The notes under the pieces are model-generated. The model saw nothing but the letters and a program-made list of their open reading frames with translations. It searched no databases and was not told the DNA's origin. Made by a program: the position numbers and the translations under genes. This document shows positions 20,711-32,815 of a DNA stretch of 64,000 nucleotides, piece by piece (position 1 is the first letter of the stretch; each line of letters begins with the position of its first letter). Source of the DNA: Brachycybe producta. Taxonomy: Eukaryota > Arthropoda > Diplopoda > Playtdesmida > Andrognathidae. The stretch is from NCBI GenBank assembly GCA_036925085.1, contig JAUPFP010000003.1:12774675-12838674 (forward strand), given 5' to 3'.

Positions 20711-21279
20711 CTAAAAAAATAAATTAGGAGAATTTGCAAATTAGCATTTTGTTGAAATCTCTTAAAACAATCTCTACTTTACTTGCACAACTGTTTGGAA
20801 AAACACAACTGTTCAACTTTAGTTTCTTCAGTTTTCTATTAACATGGGCCTTGTTGTTCTGTACCTGTCCATGACGTCATCGTCAATGCCAATGGTAACG
20901 ACAAGATGAAGAAACCAAATTGCACAGTTGTGGTTGCAGTAAAGGTTTTTTTCTTCTTTTCCGAGCATTCAAATAGGCATTTTTTTTTGGAACCCTCTTA
21001 ACTCTTGAAGGCGAGAATACTCGTTAGCAATGAAAGGGCCTCTAGTGACCTTAGTCACTTCTTCAGCACTAGCAGAGGCTCTTCATGACGTGTCAGTAAT
21101 CTCTCTTACATTGTGTTAGGTCATTGACATTGACTTAGTTTATACAGTTTTTCTCCTTAAACTTTCTAGAAGACCGGTTTTCCGTTGTCTTCCAGTAGAT
21201 AGGTTTTGGTTGGGACGATTTCAATTTTTTCAATTTAATAGAGATGTCTTATTTTTGCCTAAGTGACAATCATTTATGA
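20711..21279. other. Intron or intergenic DNA
   Basis: Contains a TGACGTCATCGTCA site and a GCTAGTGCTGAAGAAGTGAC-type segment (minus strand, about 21072-21053) that looks retroelement-derived. No exon could be assigned with confidence. Confidence 0.3.
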
Positions 21280-21865
21280 TTGGGAGCAATCCTCTCTGTC
21301 CTTTTTTGTCAACAATCTTTGGGTACTTGCCCGAAGCAAGTTAATATTGTTGATTACAATGCATTGATTCGACCTCATCTTGAGTATTGCTGCAGTGTGT
21401 GGAATCCCCACTCTGTAGTGTTAATTCATGCAGTGGAAATGGTCCGGCATAGGGAAACAAGATTTTTCTGCAGCATATATGTTTACCGAGTGTCACTGAA
21501 ATGCTGGTGGGGCTTCATTGGGATAGTTTAGCTCATCGTAGATCAGAAATTAGTTTATGTATGTTTAAGAAAATTGTACGAGCTCGTATGTGGTCAATGT
21601 CCCAAACCGCAGCCTAGTGATATAGTCTATGCAAAGTATTGTATGTGGACAGGGGTGACCGACCATTCAAGAAAAATAAGAGATTTTTGCCAAGACTAAC
21701 TTTTATTTATTTTTCCCGAGGGTTATACGACAATGGAATGCTCTTCCTAAACAGGCTATTGATGATGTCATTAATGAATTGTGTGTTTAAATTTACATGA
21801 CTGTGTACATATTTTTATACTTGTTATAGTTGTTATATATAGACATTGCATCTTGCAGCACTTGG
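21280..21865 (+). pseudogene. LINE reverse-transcriptase remnant (C-terminal part)
   Basis: Plus-strand translation gives LIRPHLEYCCSVWNPH at about 21366-21413, the conserved segment after the catalytic core of jockey/CR1-like reverse transcriptases. With frame changes this continues to SVTEMLVGLHWDSLAHRR-like sequence (21490-21545) and RVIRQWNALPKQ (21722-21757), the usual C-terminal landmarks. Frameshifts and the missing 5' part make it a dead 5'-truncated copy. The 3' untranslated region is split by the element at 21866-22446 and resumes to about 22555, ending near repeated TTGTAA and TTGAA units. Confidence 0.75.
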
Positions 21866-22446
21866 ATCTTAAAGAGACCATTACCTCCAGAAATTTCTTT
21901 TCAAAATATTGTCAAGACCTATCCAACGATTGTCAAAACGATTTTTTAATTTTAAAATAAGTCAGTAAAACCATGAAATGCTTCAAAATGAGGTGAGTTT
22001 TCATGAGTCACCAAACGACGCCATTTTAAATTTTCAAAAACGAAAGTCTCCCCCTCCCATTATTGTGGTAAAGGTTGTCACCTCACATTTCCAACATTCT
22101 TTAATCAAATACATGTATTCCCTATTCATATTCAAATCAATACAACCTTCCATGTGAAATAATTCAAATATGGTACATTCTATGGTACATTGTGAGGTGA
22201 CAACACATCAGAATTAGAGTAGAGGAGTATACTTGGGGGGGGGGAGGGTTGTTGCCAATGTCTGTTGTTTGGTGGCGCATCTATCTGATAAAGTTCATTT
22301 ACAAGAAGTCAACTGATTTTTAATTTTTTAAATTATATTAATCACGTACTTATTTTAAATTTTAAAAATCGTTTTTGTAATCATTGAATGATTCTTGAAA
22401 ATATTTTCACAAGACATTTCTCGAGGTAATGGTTTCTTTAAGATCC
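21866..22446. mobile_element. Terminal-inverted-repeat element inserted in the LINE 3' region
   Basis: GGATCTTAAAGAGACCATTA at the left is inverted as TAATGGTTTCTTTAAGATCC at the right. Inner blocks also pair (AAAATATTGTCAAGAC with TTGAAAATATTTTCACAAGA). It splits LINE-like sequence, so it is younger than the LINE copy. Confidence 0.65.
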
Positions 22447-22559
22447 CTCTGCCATAGTTCAACCAGTTGCTTGCAGAGTATTTTTTTGTAATTGTAATTG
22501 TAATTGTGACTGCTTGCGAGCTGATTGCAGGCGTACGGAGTTGAATTGAATTGAATTGC

Positions 22560-23055
22560 CATATTGACCCTTCTAGAACTTTCTTGAAGGACCTATCTAG
22601 AACCTTGTAAAAGGACCTTTCTAGTTAACTTTACCCAAACTGTTTTCTGCCGGCTTTATGTAGAATGCACTTAAGAGCAGAACAGTTGCACATAAATACT
22701 TCATATTTGGATATCTGAAACAGAAATGAATGAAATACTAATCACAACCTGAATAAAAAAAACAAGTAGATGAAAGCCTAGTGACCTACAGTATATATTC
22801 GATATGCTGATAGAAACAGCCAGCTGATATAGGAAAGTTTCAGGTCGACCTCTATGTTTCAAACAGCATGTTCATCTGGAAATAAGCATATGTTCATCTG
22901 CAAATAAACATGCTGCCTGTCAAACTCCTCACAAAAATTTGAGGTTGAGGCAGTACATAATTCTCGCTGTTTTCTTAAACACTCTGAGGATGCAAATGCT
23001 CATTTTCCACATTTCTTGAAATGTGTTATTTGTAAGGTACCCGGTTTTATGTCGT
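22560..23055. other. Intergenic DNA
   Basis: Short repeats of TTCTAGAACC/AAGGACC near 22568-22625. No gene. Confidence 0.3.
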
Positions 23056-23059
23056 ATCT

Positions 23060-23310
23060 AAGCAAATGTTTCTCAATCTATGACTCAAGGGCCAGTTGTG
23101 AAGTAATAATCTCCCAGTTTCGCTTTAGAGATCAACCAACAATTATGGTTTTTTCTCAATCAAAAAATACCTGGTTAGAGGCTAGAACTCTAGGTCACAA
23201 CTGATAGTAACCAGATATCTAGCCTATAACTAGCCTTTTTAATTAGAAAAAAAAAGCATAACTGCAGTTGTTCTAATTTTAGACCATTACTCTCCGGGAC
23301 TGGCACTTTT
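23060..23310. mobile_element. Dispersed repeat, family J
   Basis: Shares GTTTCTCAATC, ATCAACCAACAATTAT, GGTTAGAGGCTAGAAC and AACTGATAGTAAC, in order, with 29765-30030. GGTTAGAGGCTAG and CTAGCCT(C/A)TAAC are inverted within it, so it is probably a MITE. Confidence 0.55.
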
Positions 23311-24735
23311 GAAAATCTAGTGTTACGATAGAGTGGTGACCATAGACTTAATATGGTGGTGACCGCAGCGCCAATTAAGTGAGAAAAGGTTGTACTATAG
23401 GTGTCCTATAAGGTTGTACAATAGTAACCAGAAGGTACTGTTGTAGTTTCACCAAGTTATACGAGAAATCCATTGCCATTCAACACATTACAAGTTGCCA
23501 GTCCCGAAGAGTAATGGTCTAAGCTCTAATCATTATAATTACTATATAATTGACTCTTGAGCCACAGATTGTGGAACACTTTTCTTCTTTTTGCATAAAA
23601 ATCCTAGCCCTAGTTATTTGTTACTGTGCGAATAGGTGCAAAAGCTCTCTTCCTGCTTTTTCTCTGATGTTTGGCTACCTGTGGCGTGCACCATGCTGGC
23701 AAAATTTACGCCAGACAATTGGCCTACTCATTCGCTATTGAATCTGGACAGACAGATGAATGAATTTTCATCAAATATAAAAGAGCATTTTTAAAATTTA
23801 TGATTAAAATATTTGACTAAAATTTGTAGGCAAAGACAGTGATAGATTTAAGTAATCTTTTAAGCTTTGTCTTTGACAACATTTGAGAATATGCCTATTA
23901 ATAACACATGTTTGAAACTAGTTTATGTTCGTCTGCTTACCGTTGAGCCCACCTTCAAATGGAAACTGCACAAGTGTTTCAAGATGTGATTTCTAGTTTA
24001 GCTCTGAAATACAATTTTTTTTTTTGCTTTTTTATCCTTTTAAACAATAATAACATTTGAGTGATTGGCAGTCATTTTTGCATGTCAAAATTGCATGTTT
24101 TCATGCTTGTTTGTTATTGTCTATTTTGAGTGACAGAGAAAATAGAATATACAATTGCAGTTTTACCATACAGTGAGTGGAATAGTGTTGCAGATAATTG
24201 TCACAATCATACATGAAATGCGATCCAATTGATTATTCGTCATCGCGTAAATAACCATTATTCGACAGTTGCGAGATATGTTTACTTTACAAAAAAAAAA
24301 AAAGAAACAAAATTTTGCATTAATAAGCCTTTTATTCAAACAGTTGGCACAGATGAGCGCCCCAGAATGACAAAACGGATCCACAAGCCATGACCGAACG
24401 GGGTTTGCTGAAATAACTGGCGAACTAACCGCCATTGTTTCAAATAGGGGAGAGACTGGCAGCAGGGTACTCGGAGGAGATTGCTGCCGCGGCATGCTCT
24501 AGAGGATGCTGCCGCGGCTGCAGATTATTCTGGGCTGCTCAGATTTCTTCCACGTATATGTCGCATCCACTTGGTGGAATTGTCTATTACACGAAATGAC
24601 TGTCCATTTCGAGAAGTGAACATAGATTGGCCTGATGCAAAACGCGAAATGGCCATACATTTCGTGTAATAGACACATTACACCAAATATTTGTCTATAT
24701 TTTTGGATGTGGATTGTCTGTCTGTTAAACATTAT
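23311..24735. other. Intergenic DNA without a supported gene
   Basis: Positions 24496-24508 and 24480-24492 share TGCTGCCGCGGC. ACGAAATG / CATTTCGTGTAATAGAC inverted segments lie at 24590-24672. Frames on both strands here have no recognisable domain. Confidence 0.3.
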
Positions 24736-25165
24736 TTTAGGGCAAATGGATTTAGGACAAGTGTCTTTAGGGCAAATGTCTCTTTAGGCCAAATGGATTT
24801 AGGACAAGTGTCTTTAGGGCAAATGTCTCTTTAGGCCAAATGGATTTAGGACAAGTGTCTTTAGGGCAAATGGTTATAGGGCAAGTGGATTTATCGCAAA
24901 TGTCCCTTTATTGCAAATGGTTTTAGGGCAAATGGTTTTTGGGCAAGTGTCTTTAGGACAAATGGTTTTAGGGCAAGTGTCTTTAGGACAAATGGTTTTA
25001 GGGCAAGTGTCTTTAGGACAAATGGTTTTAGGGCAAGTGTCTTTAGGACAAATGGTTTTAGGGCAAATGGTTTTAAGGCAAGTGTCTTTAGGACAAATGG
25101 TTTTAGGGCAAGTGTCTTTAGGGCAAGTGTCTTTAGGGCAAATGTCTTTAGGGCAAGTGGCTATG
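24736..25165 (+). repeat. Minisatellite of TTTAGGGCAAATGG/TTTAGGACAAGTGTC units
   Basis: About 25 degenerate units of 16-18 bases, with higher-order alternation of ...GGCAAGTGTC and ...GACAAATGG. The frame at 24911-25234 (Gln-Met-Val-Leu-Gly repeats) is a by-product of the periodicity. Confidence 0.85.
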
Positions 25166-25223
25166 TCTCGGATGCAACATATATTTCTATATTTATGTAT
25201 TCATAAAAATAAAAATTGTATGT

Positions 25224-25868
25224 CTAAAGCCTAGTTTTCATGATGATAGTTTTTGTGATAGTTTCTGCCATGACAGCAACTATAGCGAGAACTATCATCT
25301 TGCAGACCACATGATAGTTGCCATCGCACTGTCGCGATAGCACTATCACACTATCTCGTTGACTAAATAGTTGATAGTACAATTGCGAAAGTCCTAACTA
25401 TTATGATTACTATCACCGTGCATACAAAACAGACGCCATAATAATAGTTGTTGAGTGACCACTTGTAGGAAAATATTCACTTCGTAGGGAAATTTATGTT
25501 CTGGAGGGAGAGAGGCAACACTGTTGTTGATTCAAACATTTTTCTTAACTGCTCGTGCGTTTTTGTGTTGTCAAACATCACTGTCATCACCGAACTATCA
25601 TGTTACTTCAAAGACATGTAAGCCTCGTTTTCACGATGATAGTTGTAGAGAAATATCCACTTTGTAGGGAAATTTGGCTTCTGGAGGGAGAGAGGTAACA
25701 CTGTTGTTGACTCAATGATATCTATGAAGTAGACGTCACACTGTCATAATAGAACTATCACGTTACTTCAAGACGTGTAGACAGTTGCTATCGTGAGAGT
25801 GAACTATCGCAACGTTTATGACAGCTACTCTCACAAAGGAACTATCGCGATGAAAATGAAGCTTAATT
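25224..25868. mobile_element. Terminal-inverted-repeat element, family H
   Basis: Begins AGCCTAGTTTTCATGATGAT and ends GATGAAAATGAAGCTT. Inside, a block of about 90 bases (GTAGGGAAATTT through GGAGGGAGAGAGG to ACTGTTGTTGA) is repeated at 25470-25535 and 25655-25712, and a second copy of the end lies at 25621. It is probably a composite of two copies. Confidence 0.6.
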
Positions 25869-25920
25869 GATATTCAAGCAAGAAGAACCAGGGGGGGGGC
25901 ATATATTATTATATATATAT

Positions 25921-26468
25921 ATTAAGCCAGGTCTGTGTGTGTGTGTGTGTGTGGTTAACGCTGTACAATTTATGTAAATTTAAATGAATAAATGAACCGC
26001 TTTTTTTCTCAAGGTCAACTATGTGTTGCACACTCCCCATCCAAGAACCCCATGATATTAAATTGAAGAGAGGAAAAGGTTGGAAAGTGTAGAGGGGGAG
26101 AGTGAGAGGAAACGTGGAGGGGGGAAAGGGGGAGGGGGAAACTGAAATTGAAATGAAACGAATAAAAAATAGGAACAAACGACGCGCATGCGCACTCCAG
26201 AGAAAATGAAAAACTCATTTTCTCTTTCAAATATAATAAAGGGCAGGGGATAATAGTAGCAAAATTAAACTACAGTTTATCACAGGCAATTGTGCCCAGC
26301 ATTAGAATTTCTTTTGCTCAGCCCTTTTATGAACGTCATACAATTTTTAATTGGTTTGTTACTTGGTCTGACGTCATAAAAGGGCAGAGGAAAAGAAATT
26401 CTAATGCTGGGCATAATTAATTGCCTGTGAATTTTGATCCCGTCATTTATGACGTGTTACCCCACTAG
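25921..26468 (+). mobile_element. Helitron-like element containing MITE C
   Basis: Starts ATTAAGCCAGGTCTGTG after (TA)n. MITE C is at about 26280-26427. The terminal hairpin has one mismatch (CCCGTCATTTATGACGTG) and is followed by CTAG at 26465-26468 and T. Confidence 0.8.
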
Positions 26469-26904
26469 TATCTTCATATTTTGCCCCGAGCAACGCCCTG
26501 CATTTCTGCTAGTATGCAATATTTTTTTTGTTGTTGTTGTTATAAAGCCACCCTCTCAATCATTAATTGTGTCGCAAGTTTATTTGAACAAATGGCATTC
26601 TCAGCACAATATGCTATTAGAAATAATGAAATGTATCATTAAGTATAAACTACAACTATGCGTCATTTATTTGATGACAGGTGACAGAATATATGACAGG
26701 CATACATAATCCTACATGTTTAATATAATAAATTACCCAATACTTGTTATTGTTAACCTTGTTTTACATTCTGGCAATTCTTCTTTCTAATACGTGTCTA
26801 TTGCATTTGAATTGCATATGCCATTCTAGAAATAGGCCGTTATTTATTGTCTTTGTCGGCATTGGTTTCAAACTCTCTTGTCACAATGAGGGTTTTTTAC
26901 ACGG
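26469..26904. other. Intergenic DNA
   Basis: No gene or repeat recognised. Confidence 0.35.
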
Positions 26905-27690
26905 CTCTACTTAAGAGGCTACATCGCAAAATTACTTCGAAAAAACTCCACAAAGAGCGCTAGCATCGTTTTCGTATTGAGCCCATAGACACAGTGTTAA
27001 AGATAAAAACATTGATTTATAAAATACACAGTCGCGGCAATATGTTTATTTTTCATATTTAAAGTTGTCCAATTTTGATGGTTCGAAGTGCAATGGGCAC
27101 CTTAATTATAAGCTGATCGAGTAATAGAATGACAAAAAATTGGTAAGTGTGGTTATATTTTAAAAAACTATTTCAATATCGCGAATTTCTAACTCTTATG
27201 TTAAGCTTCATTGAGTACGCCCAAATAAGCAAAAAAGAAACATAAATTAAACCACAGTGAAGCCATCACATTGGCGCATGTGTTGATTTTTATCTGTTTT
27301 TTTTTTAATTATTTTTACGTATTTTGACGAGCATTTTAATAGATGTTTTTTTTTTGTTTGCTTACGAGCGCGTATACTCAATAGAGTTTAACATAAGAGT
27401 TAGAAATTGGCGATTTTGAAATAGTTTTTAAAAATAAAACCGCACTTACCAATTTTTTGTCATTCTATCACTCGATCAGCATATATTTAAAGTGCCCATT
27501 GCACTTCGATCCATCAAAATTGGACAACTTTAAATATGAAAAATAGTTTAAAATAAACATAATACCGCGACTGTGTATTTTATTGGGTCTAAAGACTATG
27601 GGCTCAGTAGAAAAACGATGCTAGCGCTCCTTGTGGAGATTTTTCGAAATAATTTTATGATGTGTAGCCTCTTATGGAACTGCTCAGATA
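26905..27690. mobile_element. Complete long fold-back element (family E)
   Basis: Two arms of about 300 bases, inverted, from AAGAGGCTACATCGCAAAAT to GATGTGTAGCCTCTTATGG. The centre contains CACATTGGCGCATGTGTTGA. This best-preserved copy defines the family whose arms surround the TIL-like exons at 41608 and 55715. No transposase is encoded. Confidence 0.8.
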
Positions 27691-28490
27691 TAGAACTGTT
27701 GGATCAATTCCGGTCGTCGGGTCGCCATATCGCGGTTTATTTTAAATATACTTTGAGATAAATTTAGTATTGTTTTCATCTCTATTTTTGCGCTTCATTC
27801 CGCTTCTGCGATCAGCTACAATTGCATCTGGATTTTTTTAGCTATTTAACCGCTCCTTTGTCTATACGTTTTTCACTACCTTCACGTCACATTTAGCCTC
27901 TACCTCCAACCTTTTGCGTCGCCTCAGTTAGAATCGTCAAAGTTGTGAATACAGCCGAATCGAACTCGATGAAGGTTAATAAATTTTACGACCTTGCTTG
28001 GAAAACTCATTAAATGAAAATGTTTTATTTTACACAATATTTCATAAGATACAGAAATCGGCTGAAAATTGGAAAATATTCTGAAATCAATAATTTCTTT
28101 TTAATTTCATCGTTTTATCTAAATGGACGTTATTCGTTAAGTTTGAATTTGATATGTAGCATTCAGTGTTCGGATAAATTACTTTTCAAAGTAATTAATT
28201 ACGGTTATTGCTGATTACATCAGTGAAAAATGACTACAAATGCAATTACTTGAAAGTGATGGATAGAGTTTGGCATCATTAAGTGAGACGTGCAATTTCC
28301 AAAACGTTGTAAATGCCACATAGGGGAAAAATAACGTTTTTAATCGAAAATGGCCTCTAAACGCCATGCATTTTGCAGGGGAATTTGCTTGTCGCAAAAG
28401 TGTTGCTCCTATAGTGGTAAAAAACTGAAGTAGAGTTGTTGTGCAAGTCAAAACGTTGCAAAAGCCAACAGCAATTTGAGTGGTAACATA
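27691..28490. other. Intergenic DNA
   Basis: Frames at 28014-28451 are unremarkable. CAAAACGTTG recurs in direct (about 28448) and inverted (about 28300) form. No gene supported. Confidence 0.3.
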
Positions 28491-28890
28491 TATAGTGGCT
28501 TAGGACATTTGCCCAAAAACCACTTTTTTGTCCTCTCTTTTCATATGGTTTAGTGTCTTTCGGTGGAGTATGTTAAATAGGTTCTGCACGCCGCAGACGC
28601 GCAAATAACGCCAAATGATGTAAATTTACACTACTGATCAGGGCAAATGTCCCTTTAGGGCAAGTGGTTTTAGGGCAAATGTCCCTTTAGGGCAAATGGT
28701 TTTAGGGCAAATGTCCCTTTAGGGCAAATGGTTTTAGGTCAAATGTTCCTTAAGGGCAAACGGTTTTAGGTCAAATGACCCTTTAGGACAAATGATTTCA
28801 GGGCAAGTGATTATAGGGCAAGTGTCCCTTTAGCACTTTAAGGCAAGTGTCCGTAGGGCAAATGTCTTCAGGGCAAATGTCCCACACCCC
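28490..28890. repeat. Core segment followed by a TTTAGGGCAAATG minisatellite
   Basis: Left part (28500-28640): a TTTGCCC remnant and the core TCATATGGTTTAGTGTCTTT. Right part (28640-28890): about 14 units of TTTAGGGCAAATGTCC. The same core is flanked on both sides by inverted arrays at 37135-37640. Confidence 0.75.
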
Positions 28891-28912
28891 TTAAGAAGAA
28901 TTGTTTTTTTTT

Positions 28913-29452
28913 TTTCAAATCATAGGCATACGGAGAATTTTGTGTGTTTGGGACACATAGGGTGTAAATTTTAACTTTAAAGTACAAAACCAGCTCTCCT
29001 TGGCATCAATGCAAAACGACGCACCACGTCCATCGCGTCTACAATAATCTCACTGTGCACACACGAAAGTGCTAGACCCATCAAGCGATCTTTCCCTGTT
29101 AAATTTCTCAGGTATGTTTTTAGACGCCTAAGTGTAGAAAACGTGCACTCTGGAGTAGCATGCAGTCGACACTGGAAGAGTGGCCAATATTACAAGAAGT
29201 GTTTTTATACTTGGATAAAAGTCCACTATGCACTGAGAATGTGCCTCGATTGCACTTGATGGCCTGTCATTTTCATGAACCTGCATCCACTTTGCTTTCC
29301 AGACAGCAAACTCTGCCGAAAACATACGAACATCAGTGTGTTTTATGTTCAGTTGATAATTGTTTGAATTAAAAATGTACAAAAATTTGGAGGGGGGGGG
29401 GGGGGGGGTTGACCCCTAAACCCTTCTCCCTCCGTACGCCTATGTTTCAAAT
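28913..29452 (-). mobile_element. hAT deletion derivative with perfect 8-bp target duplication
   Basis: Element 28921-29444 has ends CATAGGCATACGGAG and CTCCGTACGCCTATG. TTTCAAAT lies immediately outside both ends (28913-28920 and 29445-29452). It retains the C-terminal part of a hAT transposase (see next entry) and a long poly-G tract near the right end. Confidence 0.9.
28985..29382 (-). pseudogene. hAT transposase C-terminal (dimerisation) fragment, frameshifted
   Basis: The first frame (29382 to about 29160) contains LLVILATLPVSTA. After a frameshift the second frame continues as TFSTLRRLKTYLR and RLMGLALSCVHSE, then a VVRRFA segment. These are the conserved landmarks of the hAT family C-terminal dimerisation region. 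The rest of the transposase (zinc finger, catalytic core) is absent. It cannot be functional and is carried inside the element at 28921-29444. Confidence 0.88.
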
Positions 29453-29764
29453 GTTCTTCGGGTATTAAGTTGAATTCGTGCCGTTTCGAATTGCTATTCG
29501 GTTGCTACAACCATCATGAGCACCTTTGGAACCGCAAAATTGACTGTATTTCACGGCACGTGATACTCTTTAAGTGTTTCTATAGGTTCGATCTTAATGT
29601 AAGTTCCGATTAGTTCGAGAACACAAATAGTTTAAAATACAAAAACAAAATTTTAAAATTGATTAAAAAGTAATTTTCATGTAAAAGTGAATAGAACGGG
29701 TAATTAATTACAATTTTTAAATTACAAAGTGATGAATAGGGCTCAGATTTTATGCAGAGTATCA

Positions 29765-30030
29765 AGCAATTGTTTCTCAATCGGTGGCCCAAGTGTCAAT
29801 TTGAAGTAACAATCCCATTTACATGCAGATCAACCAACAATTATAACTTTTTTTCAATCAAGAACACTGGTTAGAGGCTAGAACTTTTTAGTTGACAACT
29901 GATAGTAACTTGATATCTAGCCTCTAACCAGCCTTTTTGATTAGAAAAAGTCTAGCTGCAGTTGCGCTAATGGTGATGATTACTTCACAATTGGCACTTG
30001 GGGCCACAACTTGAGTAATATTTGCTTGCT
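29765..30030. mobile_element. Dispersed repeat, family J
   Basis: Sister of 23060-23310, with GGTTAGAGGCTAGAAC and CTAGCCTCTAACC inverted around AACTGATAGTAAC. It begins near AATTGTTTCTCAATC and ends near TTGGGGCCACAACTTGAG. Confidence 0.6.
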
Positions 30031-30209
30031 TTTGATATTGCATTAAAATCCGAGCCCTAGTGATGAATCATTAATTACTTGAATACATAATTTACTTATA
30101 GTGAGCTTAATTAATACCATTTGACAATTTACTTTTCAACACTAGTATTAATCACTGGTGAATGTTTTGACTAAATTTGGTGCTATTGAAAAAAGTTATT
30201 TTTAGGCAA

Positions 30210-30403
30210 TTAGCAATTAGTTGCTTGAACACAACATTTTGAGGTTGTGTTGTACAAAACATAGGGATATGTACACTCATATACATGCTCACATCCTCCA
30301 TCGCATATAATCTTACGGCCATATTTATCCGGACATATATTGAAGCAACTGCTACCACAATAAACAGTATTTTTTACTAATGCTGAGCGAACACACTTGG
30401 GTT
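30210..30403 (-). CDS. TIL-like cysteine-rich domain exon (candidate last exon of the 35369-35936 gene)
   Basis: The acceptor TTTTCTTTTCAG (30415-30404) is strong. The exon enters in phase 1 and encodes 63 residues after the shared codon. Ten cysteines have the pattern C-x11-C-x3-C-x3-C-x9-C-x3-C-x5-C-x12-C-C-x5-C, close to the exon at 20508-20710. The protein ends directly on the last cysteine. Upstream on this strand the next good phase-1 donor is at 35368 (AAA|GTAAGA), at the end of a Gly/Ser/Thr/Lys-rich secreted frame, so I propose the two are one gene with a 5-kb intron. If not, the first exon is unidentified. The domain is probably extracellular. Confidence 0.64.
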
Positions 30404-30569
30404 CTGAAAAGAAAAAATGACATAAAAATTAAAACAATTTTACATAATTATAGCTGCCATTTTCTAAGAAGAAGCTTGTGATGTCATAGGTATGGACGAC
30501 AAAATTAGAATTGCATCATTTTGCCTGCTAAAAAAGGAGCAATAACAAAAGAATTCAAGATTGCTTTTA

Positions 30570-30830
30570 TTTAAGATGACTGAATAGACTTTTATTTTGT
30601 TTTTGTCCCCTCAGATGGCGCCACTGCAGTTGCTATTATGTTATATTGGAGGGTCTCTTCCTAAGGTTTTGAGAAAATTTAGATTTTTCAAGCGAACGTT
30701 TTTCAGGAGAAACATTGCGAAAAAAGTCAAAGTGTTCTGGAAACTAGAATAGTTGGTGATAATGTTAAACGTTTTTTCATGTTGATATCTTTAACAATAA
30801 ACTATTCATGACAGTTTAAAAAGGGCTGAA
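30570..30830. repeat. Copy of the 2240-2690 dispersed repeat
   Basis: Shares TCAGATGGCGCC, GAGGGTCTCT, TTGAGAAAATTTA and GCGAACGTTTTTCAGGA with 2280-2545. Confidence 0.5.
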
Positions 30831-30924
30831 ATACTGTAATATTCACATGAAACGTCATTGGAAAATCCAAAAAACGTGTAATACCCTGTATTTCGTCTTC
30901 CCTTTAAATTCATAGCATGGGAGA

Positions 30925-31724
30925 AGTGGCATAGCTAGGATTCGTTGCGCCCCCCCCCCCCCCCCGGCCACTGAAAACTTTGCGCTCCCTTTAGCTCTCC
31001 TCCACTTAGTCCTTATACTGGGGGGGGGGTGCTATTCTGATGAACGGAGAACAGTCGGAAGGTTAGGTTTAGTAAAATGAACCTTGTCGCGGGGAGGTGG
31101 GGGGTCTGGGGAGCGCAGCCCCCCATTTTTAGAATTATTAAATCAAATTTGCCCATTATTCTGACCATTCCTACCATTGATCAAATTGTGGAACAGTCGG
31201 AACAATGGACCAATTTCATTTCATTACTCTTAAAAAAATCGGGGTCTGCACCCCCCAGACCTCCCTTCAACAACCTACCTTTCCGACGGTTCCTACTATT
31301 TTTCCGACTGTTCGTGCCGTTATTCCGACCGTTCCGCCGTTCATCAAAATAGCACCCCCCAAAAAAAATTTCTATCCCCAATAATTGCTTAAGGTGTCAC
31401 GGTGTGACTAATAGGTTTCTATTAGAATTAATTACAAATGTTGCCATTAGATGGCTATGATTGAATTCATATGTGAGGTATCAATGTCGCCACGCATATG
31501 GATCTCTATGACGATTTACTGGTAAAAGTAAATATTAAATAAAAGTTGATTTATTTTCGAAAATAACTGAATAAATTAAGCGAGTAATTCGGAACCAGTA
31601 GCTTAATTTATTCAATTATTTTTGAAAATACATAGACTTTCATTTTGCTGTTTGCATGTTTGCCCCAAACCTCCTGCGGCCCTCCCGCAGTTGCGGGTCT
31701 GGCAGTTCCCTAGCTACGCCCCTG
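30925..31724. mobile_element. Element with AGTGGCATAGCTAGG / CCTAGCTACGCCCCTG ends
   Basis: The two ends are inverted. Internally GGTGCTATTCTGATGAACGG (31029) pairs with CCGTTCATCAAAATAGCACC (31336), and poly-C or poly-G tracts lie near the ends. A sister copy starts at 63791 and runs off the window. The frames at 31077-31381 come from the inverted blocks. Confidence 0.65.
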
Positions 31725-32815
31725 TCTGGAGGTCACTGTACCCCAAACGACCTAATTTCCGCCCCTTTCCTCTACCAGAGGAGACCCCAAAGTATAAGTC
31801 ACATCCTGGTTCTAGTATCAGCGGATGGATGCCCATCAAGGTACGGTTTCTAGTTATAAGCATAAAGGTCCGTGTCTCATGTTTCGATTGATTCGGGGGT
31901 CCATTCTCTGATATCGAAATATGAAATAACTCATTCAATGGTCCGGTGGCTAAGCAACGCTACAGTCGTAACTCTTCTCTGTTTATTGTATGTCTACGGT
32001 TGTGTGCAATAAACCCCGGCACCATTCGGAGTCAAGTCTAAATGGCGTACTCTCTTAGGATAAGGTGGTATACGCCCCAAACTAAAAGGATCTAGACCTG
32101 AGTCCCGTAACAGTGGCTCTACACTGTTACAAATGGAATAAAATATGTTTATGTTTAAAAAAATGTTTAGCATAATCTTTTACTATTCTAGATTTGAAAA
32201 CAATTTGTTTTTTCGTAATGTTGTTCCTAAAAAAAAACGTTCGCTTAACGTTTTTGCGTCTAAGTTTTACAAAAACGTCTATGGAGCATAGCGTTAGCCA
32301 CTGCAATGACGCCGTCTAGAAATACAAAAGCAAAATGAATATCTATAAAGCCACCTTAAAAGAGACAATCCTAAATTGTAGGTCAATCACTATGATGTGT
32401 CTTAAGCTGTTTCTTATAATAAGGCAGACATACCATTGTTTATTTTTTCTTATAAAAACAAATTTGTAATTAATTGTAATTTATAAAGACAAAATTAATG
32501 AATTACAAAGCCATAGAAGACTGAGAATTCAACGAAGAAAAACAAGTCAAAATTAAATGTCGTTTTTAAGCAGTCATTGTAAAATATGCAAATGTATAAA
32601 GAACAATGTGAATTATTATGGCATATAATTGTAAATTTTTTTGTGATTCAGAAGCTACATAAAGAACAGAATTAAGAGCCTAGAAACATTGTTTAATACA
32701 AAATTTCGCCTAATGTAGGCGCTGCGATCGTTTTTGGTTTAATATGATTTTTGAAGTTTTTATCCCGGTATGAAGTCACATAAAAATTATTAGAAAAATA
32801 ATTGCACGTGCTAAA
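31725..32815. other. Intergenic DNA with an inverted copy of the 2240-2690 repeat
   Basis: 32140-32370 carries AAAAAACGTTCGC and ATATCTATAAAGCCACCTTA, the inverse of the 2250-2545 repeat. The rest is AT-rich and I see nothing else. Confidence 0.35.

Noticed and set aside
20865-20945. Hydrophobic stretch with GFFILSLPLALTM ending at a GTACAG donor, as first exon for 20508-20710
   Set aside because: Right phase and strand, but no in-frame ATG, and the open frame runs upstream into retroelement-like sequence.
24911-25234. 107-codon Gln-Met-Val-Leu-Gly repeat frame
   Set aside because: Read-through of a minisatellite; the unit length varies and the frame shifts elsewhere in the same array.
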